Below, in pieces: positions 1 through 5,501 of a DNA stretch of 5,699 nucleotides. Below the pieces are notes generated by a model that saw only the letters and a list, made by a program, of their open reading frames with translations, searched no databases and had not been told where the DNA came from. Source of the DNA: Pseudomonadota bacterium (GTDB taxonomy: Bacteria > Desulfobacterota > Anaeroferrophillalia > Anaeroferrophillales > Tharpellaceae); NCBI GenBank assembly GCA_015486445.1, contig WFRT01000181.1, forward strand, positions 1-5,699, written 5' to 3'. The position numbers and the translations under genes are program-made. Every line of letters begins with the position of its first letter. Positions within the stretch are counted from its first letter, which is position 1.

Positions 1-30
1 CATATCGCCTGGGTCGTTGGGGCTGGTCAT
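1..30 (-). CDS. Possible start of a downstream gene, cut by the window edge
   Basis: An ATG at 28-30 on the minus strand opens a frame that runs to the edge and encodes MTSPNDPGDM. A weak purine-rich AGAGAG lies 4 nt upstream of it. It follows the phosphatase gene by 65 nt on the same strand, so it would be the next gene of the EPS operon. Loci of this kind often place a chain-length/tyrosine-kinase gene or a glycosyltransferase here, but ten codons cannot identify the product. The start itself is only a guess from position and the weak ribosome site. Confidence 0.35.
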   Translation of the reverse strand, partial: MTSPNDPGDM

Positions 31-51
31 GGATCTCTCTGGGGTTCGGGG

Positions 52-67
52 TTGAAGGTTTGAAGGT
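52..67. repeat. Short tandem repeat, two copies of TTGAAGGT
   Basis: Two perfect adjacent 8-bp copies (52-59 and 60-67) lie in the gap between the phosphatase stop and the putative next gene. They are flanked by a related GGTTCGG on both sides (about 43-49 and 65-71). No function is evident. It looks like slippage-prone spacer sequence. Confidence 0.5.
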
Positions 68-95
68 TCGGTAAAATTCTTACAGGCCGTGCCCC

Positions 96-839
96 TTAAC
101 GGGGGTCGGGGCGAGCCGCGGCCGCCAGTCGGGCGGGGTTTTCGGCCGCCGTTTCGCGCAGGATTTCCGGCGGCACCAGCTCCCGCAGCCGCCGCCAGTC
201 GTCGGCATTCGGGGGCCGGCGGCCCTGGTGGGAATGGGCGTCGGAGGCCAGGTAGTCGAAGGCTTCCCACGCAAGCAGTTGTAAGGCCGTTTGCCGGGGG
301 CCGGGGCCGAAATGGCCGAGCAGGCTGCCGATGTTGACCTGCAGGGCGAGATCCCGGCTCCGGGCCCGGCGCAGGATTTCCGGGTGGCGCTGGAAAAACT
401 CTGAGCGTTCGGGGTGGGCCAGGATCACCTTTTTCCCTCGCCTGGTAAAGGCTTTTACCGGGTCCAGCGGGTTGAAGCGCCGGCCTTCGAGCGGCGGCTC
501 CAGGAGATAGCAGCCGCTGTTGCCGAGGGGCAGGTAGCAGCCCTTATCGAGCCGTTTTTCCATCTTTGCCTGGATCGCGATTTCCATGCCGGGAAAGATC
601 TCCAGCTTAAGCCCGTGTTCCCTGAGCGCCCGGCGCAGCCGGTCGAGGCCTGAGTGAATCTGCTCCGGGCTCGCCGACCAGATGGTGCCGGGCAGGAAAT
701 GCGGGGTGGCGAAGACCTGCCGGATGCCGGCCCCGGCGTAGCGGGCGGCCAGGGCCAGGGACTGCTCCAGGGTTTTCGGCCCGTCGTCGACCCCGGGCAG
801 GAGGTGGCAGTGGATGTCGATGAAATCAGCCGGCTGCAT
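96..839 (-). CDS. CpsB/YwqE-type tyrosine-protein phosphatase, PHP fold
   Basis: This 247-residue protein belongs to the PHP metal-dependent phosphatases that remove phosphate from tyrosine kinases controlling capsule/EPS chain length (CpsB of Streptococcus, YwqE of Bacillus). Visible metal-site motifs, in order, are DIHCHLLPGVDDG (residues 8-20, H10, H12, D18), ATPH (H47), FPGMEI (E86), ILAHPER (H142) and LASDAH (D200, H202). The set is complete and the length is usual for the family, so it should be active and cytoplasmic. I chose the ATG at 839 because the family motif begins right after it. An upstream TTG at 884 would add 15 Gly/Pro/Arg-rich residues unlike the family. With this start it overlaps the end of the preceding polymerase gene by 14 nt, implying translational coupling; only a weak GGGACCGGGG precedes it. 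The cognate BY-kinase is not in the window. Confidence 0.9.
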   Translation of the reverse strand: MQPADFIDIHCHLLPGVDDGPKTLEQSLALAARYAGAGIRQVFATPHFLPGTIWSASPEQIHSGLDRLRRALREHGLKLEIFPGMEIAIQAKMEKRLDKGCYLPLGNSGCYLLEPPLEGRRFNPLDPVKAFTRRGKKVILAHPERSEFFQRHPEILRRARSRDLALQVNIGSLLGHFGPGPRQTALQLLAWEAFDYLASDAHSHQGRRPPNADDWRRLRELVPPEILRETAAENPARLAAAARPDPR

Positions 840-2307
840 GGGCCCCGGTCCCGGCTTGCGCCCTCTTTCTGTTGTCCAGTTCAACGGTCAGCACGGCCAC
901 CAGGGTGGCGCAGTAAACGCAGTTGGCCGGCAGGTGCCAGCCGAAGTCGGTGACCCCGTGGATGAAGAAGCTGACGACGCCGGCAAAGGCGGCGATGCCC
1001 AGCAGGGGCCTGCGGGTTTTGCGCCACAGCCCGCGGCCCAAGGTGCTGAGGCCGCCGAACAGCAGGGCGCAGAAGAGCAGCATCGCCGGGATTCCGAGTT
1101 CGATGGCCAGCTCGAGGAATTCGTTGTGGGCCCGGTCCCACTCCAGGTTTACCGGCATGTTCTTCAGGTAGATCGGGGAGAGCTTGACGTAGGACTCCAG
1201 CCCGATCCCGGTGGCCGGGTGGTCGGCCAGCATCGGCAGGCTCATGCGCCAGACCGAGAGGCGGCCGGCGGCCCCGGCGGAAAAATCGCCAAACCGCTGC
1301 AGCAGTTCGCCGAAACCGCCGAGCAGGGTGCCGTACAAGGCCAGGAAAAGCCCCAGCAGGAGCACGGCCAGGGCCTTGTGCCGGCGCGTAAAAGGCATTG
1401 CCGCTGCCATTAGCACAGAGATGCACAAAAAAGCAATTATGCCCCCCCGCGAGAGGGAAAAAACCAGCGCCAGGATAATCATCCCGGCGGCAAACAAAAA
1501 CAGCGGGGCCGGGTATTTCTTTTTGTTTAAAGCGGCCACCGCCAGGGCCGGGGGCCAGCACATGTTGAGCAGGGTGGCGTACTGGTTGCGGTAGATGATG
1601 GTGCCCCGGGCCACGCCCTCGGCCCCCAGCGAACTCGGCAGCCAGAGCACCCCGAGGCTGCTGTTGGTGACCTGGAGCAGGCCGTAGAGGGCTTCGAAAA
1701 AACCGACGGCCACGATTGCCGCGGCAATCTGGAGGGCGAAGCCGGGGCTGCGCCGCAAAAGTTTCCTCAGGCTGAAAAAGTAAAACAGCAGGCCGAGATA
1801 GAAAAGGCCCTGCTTGAAGGTGAGCAAGGCGCTGTAGCTTAACGGGGCGTACTCGATGCCGGCCCCGGCCAGGCGGTTGACGGCCTCCAGGTTCCGGGCC
1901 CGCTCCGGCGACAGCCAGCCCAGCACCGCAAGCGGCAGCGGGATCGTGGTCAGGCCGATGTAGATAAGCAGCAGCCCGGCCCCGGCCAGCCAGAGGTGAC
2001 GATTGCGGGCGGTGTTTGCGGCGCTTTCGGCGCTTTCGGGATTGGGACTTTCAGGTTCCGGGAGCGAGGCCCGGCGGCGGTCCTTGCGCGGATGGCGGTG
2101 GCGGCGGGAGCTTTCGAGCTCCGGCCGGGAGCCGACGAAAATCCACCAGCCGCCGGCCCCGACGAGAATGAAAAAGGTGTAGAGTCCCTGGACGAAGGGA
2201 TGAACCGCCCCGAAGATGAGCGGCATGGTGATCAGCAGAAAGAGAACGGCGCGCCGGGACGCGGTTTCCAGTGGCAGGGGGCGTGGCTCCGGGGTTGAAA
2301 GGGTCAC
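826..2307 (-). CDS. O-antigen ligase/Wzy-type polymerase family membrane protein
   Basis: A 493-residue, very hydrophobic inner-membrane protein with about 11-12 likely transmembrane segments (for example 20-38, 41-58, 105-122, 166-180, 190-212, 268-283, 288-304, 311-330, 405-420, 433-450, 462-476). The family signature lies between residues 347 and 410: AGRLSVWRMSLPMLADHP, GIGLESY, then RAHNEFLELAIELGIP. This is the Wzy_C/O-antigen ligase pattern, with the large periplasmic loop between the last helices. Such proteins either polymerise lipid-linked repeat units or ligate glycan to an acceptor; sequence alone does not decide which, but the Wza-type partner favours EPS polymerisation. It starts with GTG nine nt after the export gene's stop, without a clear Shine-Dalgarno. 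An in-frame ATG at residue 28 would cut into the first helix. Residues 60-104 form an unusually long basic then Pro/Glu/Ser-rich loop. Confidence 0.85.
   Translation of the reverse strand: MTLSTPEPRPLPLETASRRAVLFLLITMPLIFGAVHPFVQGLYTFFILVGAGGWWIFVGSRPELESSRRHRHPRKDRRRASLPEPESPNPESAESAANTARNRHLWLAGAGLLLIYIGLTTIPLPLAVLGWLSPERARNLEAVNRLAGAGIEYAPLSYSALLTFKQGLFYLGLLFYFFSLRKLLRRSPGFALQIAAAIVAVGFFEALYGLLQVTNSSLGVLWLPSSLGAEGVARGTIIYRNQYATLLNMCWPPALAVAALNKKKYPAPLFLFAAGMIILALVFSLSRGGIIAFLCISVLMAAAMPFTRRHKALAVLLLGLFLALYGTLLGGFGELLQRFGDFSAGAAGRLSVWRMSLPMLADHPATGIGLESYVKLSPIYLKNMPVNLEWDRAHNEFLELAIELGIPAMLLFCALLFGGLSTLGRGLWRKTRRPLLGIAAFAGVVSFFIHGVTDFGWHLPANCVYCATLVAVLTVELDNRKRAQAGTGAHAAG
2020..2037. repeat. 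9-bp tandem repeat inside the polymerase gene
   Basis: Two perfect copies of GGCGCTTTC (2020-2028, 2029-2037) encode the repeated Glu-Ser-Ala of the loop at about residues 91-96 of the polymerase. Because the unit is nine bases, gain or loss of a copy keeps the frame. The flanking DNA is also Pro/Glu/Ser-coding low-complexity sequence, consistent with a tolerant loop that has grown by slippage. Confidence 0.5.
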
Positions 2308-2316
2308 GGGGAGGAT

Positions 2317-3345
2317 CTATTTGACCGGGTTTTTGTAGTTGATGCCGGTGCCCATGAAGCCCAGGCGGATGCCGGTGCCCGAGAAGAAGGTGCCGATGCC
2401 GCTCAACTCGACGAAGATGATGTCGTTGTCGCGAATATAGATTGTATCCCCCTGGCCCGCCTGGAGCTTGCTGTACTGGAGGCGGATCACCTCGCGTTTG
2501 CCTTTCTTGACGAAGCGCACCAGCTTGATGTCGTCTTCGTCGGCATAGTTGGTGATGCCGCCGGCCTGGGCGATGGCCTCGTTGACCGTGAGGTTGCTGC
2601 GGACCTGGAAGATGCCGGGTTTGCGCACGGCCCCGTCGACAAAGCAGTGGCCGGCCGTGGGCACGAAGATCTCGTCGCCGCCGAGGATGATGATGTCCTG
2701 GCTCATGTCGCCCTTGCGGACCAGGGCGTTGAGATCAACCAGGTAGTTTTCCCTTTTGCCGGTTTTCTGGTTGTTGCGGGAGACGAAGGCGACTTCGCCC
2801 GCTTCCGGGGTGAGGCCGCCGGCCAGGGCGAGGACGTCGAGCAGGCTTTTCTTGCCCAGGCATTCGAAATTGCCGGGGTTTTTCAGGGCCCCGACCACGG
2901 TTATCTGGTGGCTGACGTGTTCCTTGATGTAGATGCTGACGTGGGGGTCGTGGAGGTATTTCTGGCGCAGCAGGTCCTCGATCTTTTTCTCCGCCTCCAC
3001 CGCCGTCAGGCGGAAGACGTTGACGGTGCCGAGCATCGGCAGGGTGACCGTGCCCCGGGAGCTGACCCGGACCTCGCTGTTCATGTCCTTGTCTTCGAAG
3101 ACCGTTACCGCGATCAAATCGCCCGGCCCCAGGCGGTAGTCGAGGGCGTCGGGGTCGCAGAGGGCGGACGTGGCGGAGAAGAAGTTCCGCTGCAGGCGCT
3201 CGCTCTCCTGCTTGCGGGCCTCCTTGTACTCGCGCTGGAACTCCTCCACCGTCGTGGTTTCCTTGAAACGGTTGCTGGCGCAGCCGGTCAGCAGGAAAAC
3301 CGGAAGCAGCAGGGCGATGAGCAGCAGGGCGATGGTTTTATTCAT
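2317..3345 (-). CDS. Wza-type polysaccharide export outer-membrane lipoprotein
   Basis: A 342-residue lipoprotein predicted to form the outer-membrane exit channel for the polysaccharide. The N-terminus has Met-Asn-Lys, a Leu-rich core and the lipobox LLTGC, with the acylated Cys at 22. A charged helical linker (about 28-55) follows. Next comes the Poly_export domain (about 68-142, with YRLGPGDLIAVTVFED, GTVTLPMLGTV and DPHVSIYI). Two SLBB-type beta-grasp repeats follow: one at about 146-227 containing VVGALKNPGNF and LLDVLALAGGLTPEAG, one at about 233-313 containing VDGAVRKPGIF and VNEAIAQAGGIT. The Gly-rich C-terminus (about 314-342) could be the membrane-spanning amphipathic helix seen in Wza. 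A longer frame opens upstream to 3564, but the ATG at 3345 begins a perfect lipoprotein signal and the extension crosses a terminator hairpin, so I use 3345. Its ribosome site is weak. It heads the tight EPS operon. Confidence 0.93.
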   Translation of the reverse strand: MNKTIALLLIALLLPVFLLTGCASNRFKETTTVEEFQREYKEARKQESERLQRNFFSATSALCDPDALDYRLGPGDLIAVTVFEDKDMNSEVRVSSRGTVTLPMLGTVNVFRLTAVEAEKKIEDLLRQKYLHDPHVSIYIKEHVSHQITVVGALKNPGNFECLGKKSLLDVLALAGGLTPEAGEVAFVSRNNQKTGKRENYLVDLNALVRKGDMSQDIIILGGDEIFVPTAGHCFVDGAVRKPGIFQVRSNLTVNEAIAQAGGITNYADEDDIKLVRFVKKGKREVIRLQYSKLQAGQGDTIYIRDNDIIFVELSGIGTFFSGTGIRLGFMGTGINYKNPVK

Positions 3346-3397
3346 TCTCAGTCGGTACAAATCGATGCCGGGCTGGGCTTTTTTGTCGAAATTAATG

Positions 3398-3433
3398 AAA
3401 AAAGAGTTGCCGACTGGCAAGCCGACAACTCTT
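3398..3433 (-). terminator. Rho-independent terminator between the FecR-like and export genes
   Basis: On the minus strand an arm at 3433-3421 pairs with 3414-3402 around the 6-nt loop TTGCCA (13 pairs, including two G-U), followed directly by a run of six T (3403-3398, its first two bases also closing the stem). This is a textbook intrinsic terminator, 72 nt after the FecR-like stop and 52 nt before the export gene's ATG. The plus strand has no T run after the hairpin, so it acts in one direction. It either ends the FecR-like transcript or acts as an attenuator for the EPS genes. Confidence 0.88.
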
Positions 3434-3505
3434 GAGGACTTCCTGGTAAAAACAACTCTCTTCCATGCGGGTCGAGGCGGAAAAGGGTATTTGCTGTTTA
3501 AAAGG

Positions 3506-4243
3506 TTACTTGTACTGACTCGGAACGCGGGTGTGACCGCCGCCGCTGTTGTGGGAGGCGGCATAGACGATGCCGCTCACGGCGGCCCCGCTCACGACCA
3601 TGGCCCCGGCAATCTGGGAGCTGCTGCCGGTCCACCACGCGTACGCCGCTCTCTTCTTGGCTTCTTTCTTGGTTTCGGCCTCGATGGGAGCGGTCTTTTT
3701 GTCGACATCGGCCATCGCCAGGATGATCTGCTGGTCCGGCTTGACGGTTTTGATGCCGTCGGCCGTGTTGAAGATCATCCGTCCTTCGCGGACGCCGATC
3801 CGGGCGCCCTCGTCGTTGACCTGCATATAACCGCGCACCACCGGCTCGGTGCTCGCGTTGAACATTACATCGGCAACGCTGTAGGCCCCGTCGGGAGTGA
3901 AGAAAACCATCTTTTTGGCGCCCGGCGAAATCGTAAATTCAACATGGCCGCTGCGCACGAACAGGTTGAAGGACCCGTCCCGGTTGGCGATCGCAAGTTC
4001 CGCCTTGTCGGCGGCAAGGATGGCGACCCCGCCCGACCTGATCATGCATTTGCCGTTGCAGACCAGCAGCGGCCCTTCTTCAACCGGGTTGACGCCGGTC
4101 AGGTTGCGGGCCAGTTTCCCGTTCTTGAAAACCGAGAGGTTGCCGGTCGCCACCGCGCCGTCCCCGGCCGCAAAGGAGATCCCGATGGTCGCCATCAGGA
4201 AGATGACGGCCAGAATAGATATGCCCGCGATTTTCTTCTTCAT
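3506..4243 (-). CDS. Secreted FecR-like protein with C-terminal membrane anchor
   Basis: A 245-residue exported protein of uncertain function. Residues 1-25 are a clear signal peptide (MKKK, a hydrophobic core, cleavage near SFA/A). Residues about 30-180 are beta-rich with spaced Gly turns and phrases such as EEGPLLVCNGKCMIRSGG, AELAIANRDGSFNLFVRSGH and ARIGVREGRMIF, resembling the periplasmic FecR sensor fold. I am only moderately sure of that family. C62 and C66 form a CNGKC pair that could be a disulfide. A Lys/Glu-rich stretch (182-199) leads to a hydrophobic segment (about 210-228) and a short Gly/His/Arg tail. The protein may thus stay tethered in the inner membrane, facing the periplasm. 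The ATG at 4243 is preceded by GGGAG with 7-nt spacing. The frame stays open upstream to 4522 but that part is not protein-like. No sigma or anti-sigma gene is adjacent, so a role in EPS regulation or assembly is inference. Confidence 0.75.
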   Translation of the reverse strand: MKKKIAGISILAVIFLMATIGISFAAGDGAVATGNLSVFKNGKLARNLTGVNPVEEGPLLVCNGKCMIRSGGVAILAADKAELAIANRDGSFNLFVRSGHVEFTISPGAKKMVFFTPDGAYSVADVMFNASTEPVVRGYMQVNDEGARIGVREGRMIFNTADGIKTVKPDQQIILAMADVDKKTAPIEAETKKEAKKRAAYAWWTGSSSQIAGAMVVSGAAVSGIVYAASHNSGGGHTRVPSQYK

Positions 4244-4250
4244 TTCCACA

Positions 4251-4255
4251 CTCCC
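4251..4255 (-). promoter_or_regulatory. Ribosome binding site fixing the FecR-like start
   Basis: GGGAG on the minus strand, seven nt before the ATG at 4243. It is the best Shine-Dalgarno in the window. It supports the 245-residue form, which begins with a signal peptide, over the 338-codon open frame. Confidence 0.7.
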
Positions 4256-4343
4256 AGTTTCCAGAATAAAAATTTTTCCAGTCTTGATTAAAGTAATACC
4301 ATTCAAATAGCAATTTTGCCGGTAGAAGTCAAATCTTAATTGG

Positions 4344-4391
4344 GCCGGGATAAACCCGGCAGCCGGGGCCGGCAGGACCGGAGCCGGCCCC
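4344..4391 (-). other. Two adjacent GC-rich hairpins in the divergent intergenic region
   Basis: Hairpin one: GCCGGG (4344-4349) and CCCGGC (4355-4360) with a 5-nt loop. Hairpin two: GGGGCCGGC (4365-4373) and GCCGGCCCC (4383-4391) with a 9-nt loop, perfect over nine pairs. A further pair of CCCGGG palindromes sits at 4391-4396 and 4423-4428. If the minus-strand promoter at 4461-4489 is used, both hairpins lie in an approximately 210-nt leader of the FecR-like mRNA. No T run follows, so they are not terminators. I do not recognise a known riboswitch. Confidence 0.6.
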
Positions 4392-4413
4392 CCGGGTTGT
4401 GCATTGTTTTTAC

Positions 4414-4440
4414 TTGCCAAAGCCCGGGACGTATGATAAT
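4414..4440 (+). promoter_or_regulatory. Possible promoter for the kinase/minipeptide arm
   Basis: TTGCCA (4414-4419) and GATAAT (4435-4440, part of TATGATAAT) each match the sigma-70 consensus at five of six positions. The spacer is only 15 nt, shorter than ideal. It would produce a leader of about 90 nt before the kinase start, with the FNR-like palindrome downstream of it. Alternative weak -10-like sequence lies nearer the gene (about 4524-4530). Low to moderate confidence. Confidence 0.35.
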
Positions 4441-4460
4441 CGCAGAATAGCTGAAACCAA

Positions 4461-4489
4461 ACTATAAGAATTATCTTGATTGAAATCAA
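4461..4489 (-). promoter_or_regulatory. Sigma-70-type promoter for the FecR-like gene
   Basis: On the minus strand, -35 TTGATT (4484-4489), a 17-nt spacer and -10 TATAGT (4461-4466, five of six to TATAAT). Predicted transcription start is near 4453-4455, giving a leader of about 210 nt before the ATG at 4243. The -35 is embedded in a perfect inverted repeat, implying regulation. Confidence 0.55.
4476..4489. promoter_or_regulatory. FNR/CRP-family consensus box TTGAT-N4-ATCAA
   Basis: TTGATTGAAATCAA is a perfect 6-2-6 inverted repeat and matches the E. coli FNR consensus TTGAT-N4-ATCAA at all ten defined positions. It overlaps the -35 of the minus-strand promoter (centre about 28 nt upstream of its predicted start), a position typical of repression. 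It lies 47 nt upstream of the kinase start codon on the other strand, where a regulator could also act. The binding protein is not in the window; FNR, Anr or another CRP-family member is inferred from the motif. Confidence 0.55.
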
Positions 4490-4536
4490 CCTGTTTACCT
4501 CTTTTCCCGGTTCCTGCATCAAATGATATTTAACCG

Positions 4537-5409
4537 ATGATCATTTTTAATCATAACCTGCTTTTTCAAGATGAACCGGGCCTTGAAACCGGGGAGTTTA
4601 AGCATGAGATTGAAACCATACCGGTTGTAAATGAGCCCGCATCAAGGCTCTTTGATAACTTTACGCCCGGAAGCGACTGGATGGAAATGTCGGGGCGGAA
4701 AATACGCTACCACAGCCGGTGGCCGTTCGAAAATGCCGACAAAAATTTTTCCTGGGCCCTGGAGGTCGGCGGCGTGCTGTTGCTGGTATGGGATGCGGCG
4801 GAACGCAAGATCTGTTATTCCAGGAAGGAGGGCTACACGCCTGAACGTTTGCGCTTCTGGGTTTTACATACCTTTTTCCCCCTGGTACTGGAATTGCAGA
4901 GAACTTACCGTATCCTTCACGTCGGTTCCGTCATGGTGGAAGGTAAAGCGGTACTTTTTTCCGCCTTCTCTTTCGGCGGCAAATCAACCTTGACTGATTA
5001 TTTCATCCGCCAGGGGCATACGCTGCTCTCCGATGACTGTCTGGCGATTAAAAAACAGCCTGACGGTTACTATGCGGTACCTTCATATCCTTTCCAGCGG
5101 CCGTTTCGGGAGCCGGAAACCCTGGGATATCATGTCGATAATTTTTCTGTCGAGCCGAGGCCGCTTCACGCCGTCTTTCTCCTCCAGAAAAACGCTCCGG
5201 ATGCTGCCGTAACGGTTGGGGAAATTAAAGGAATCGATAAATTCGAGGCCTTTCATTACAGCTCCTTCATCCATTTTGATTTTATGAAAGAGGAACGTTT
5301 CACTTTTTTCACGCAGTTAAGCCGGTATGTTTCGGTTTACCAGATTACAATCCCCTGGGACCGGAAAAGGCTGAAAGAGATTCATGAGATGATCTTGGGA
5401 TATTGTTAA
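4537..5409 (+). CDS. HPr kinase-related P-loop protein
   Basis: A 290-residue cytoplasmic protein whose C-terminal half resembles the kinase domain of HPr kinase/phosphorylase. Signs are LHVGSV (127-131, the His-containing strand before the P-loop), FSAFSFGGKSTL (141-152, Walker A with K149 and S150), LLSDDCLAI (163-171, the acidic D166-D167 pair) and PSYPFQRPFREPE (182-194), matching the loop with a conserved Arg after the P-loop in such kinases. The first Gly of Walker A is Ala143. The N-terminal approximately 120 residues have no recognised domain and do not look like the HprK N-domain. HprK relatives of this short type occur beside peptide-modifying or EPS genes, and some phosphorylate lasso peptide precursors; the substrate here is unknown. 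The ATG at 4537 is the first possible start, as a TAA lies two codons upstream, and it has no visible Shine-Dalgarno. G+C is visibly lower than in the EPS genes, hinting at a separate origin. Confidence 0.8.
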   Translation: MIIFNHNLLFQDEPGLETGEFKHEIETIPVVNEPASRLFDNFTPGSDWMEMSGRKIRYHSRWPFENADKNFSWALEVGGVLLLVWDAAERKICYSRKEGYTPERLRFWVLHTFFPLVLELQRTYRILHVGSVMVEGKAVLFSAFSFGGKSTLTDYFIRQGHTLLSDDCLAIKKQPDGYYAVPSYPFQRPFREPETLGYHVDNFSVEPRPLHAVFLLQKNAPDAAVTVGEIKGIDKFEAFHYSSFIHFDFMKEERFTFFTQLSRYVSVYQITIPWDRKRLKEIHEMILGYC

Positions 5410-5501
5410 GGCATCAGTGGATAAGCAATTTTTCGAGGTAGCCTCAATTTGGCGAAGTTACTAATTGCGGTTTTAACAAAAAAGATATAGAGAAAAAAGA
5501 G

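Noticed and set aside
814..1413. Long open frame on the plus strand opposite the polymerase, and similar ones at 2647-3435 and 3170-4291.
   Set aside because: They are mirror frames of G+C-rich genes with low-complexity, Gln/Ala/Gly-rich translations and no domain; the minus-strand genes have clear family motifs.
3131..3142. ops-like GGCGGTAGTC, the RfaH recruitment element.
   Set aside because: It is on the plus strand inside the export gene, opposite to EPS transcription, and encodes ordinary Poly_export residues on the other strand.
3392..3466. A 24-codon frame before the export gene as a real leader peptide gene.
   Set aside because: No ribosome site and no run of a regulatory amino acid; kept only as a remark in the attenuator finding.
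3346..3564. In-frame 73-codon extension upstream of the export lipoprotein.
   Set aside because: It overlaps the end of the FecR-like gene and crosses the terminator; the lipoprotein signal begins exactly at 3345.
4244..4522. In-frame 93-codon extension upstream of the FecR-like gene (start at 4522).
   Set aside because: It runs through the promoter and GC hairpins, is not protein-like, and the ATG at 4243 has a good ribosome site and begins a signal peptide.
4244..4536. Sigma-54 (-24/-12) promoter.
   Set aside because: No GG-N10-GC spacing was found in either direction; candidates had wrong spacing.
5434..5450. Hairpin GAGG-TAG-CCTC after the kinase gene as a terminator.
   Set aside because: Only four pairs and no proper T run; too weak to call, so the kinase and minipeptide may share a transcript.
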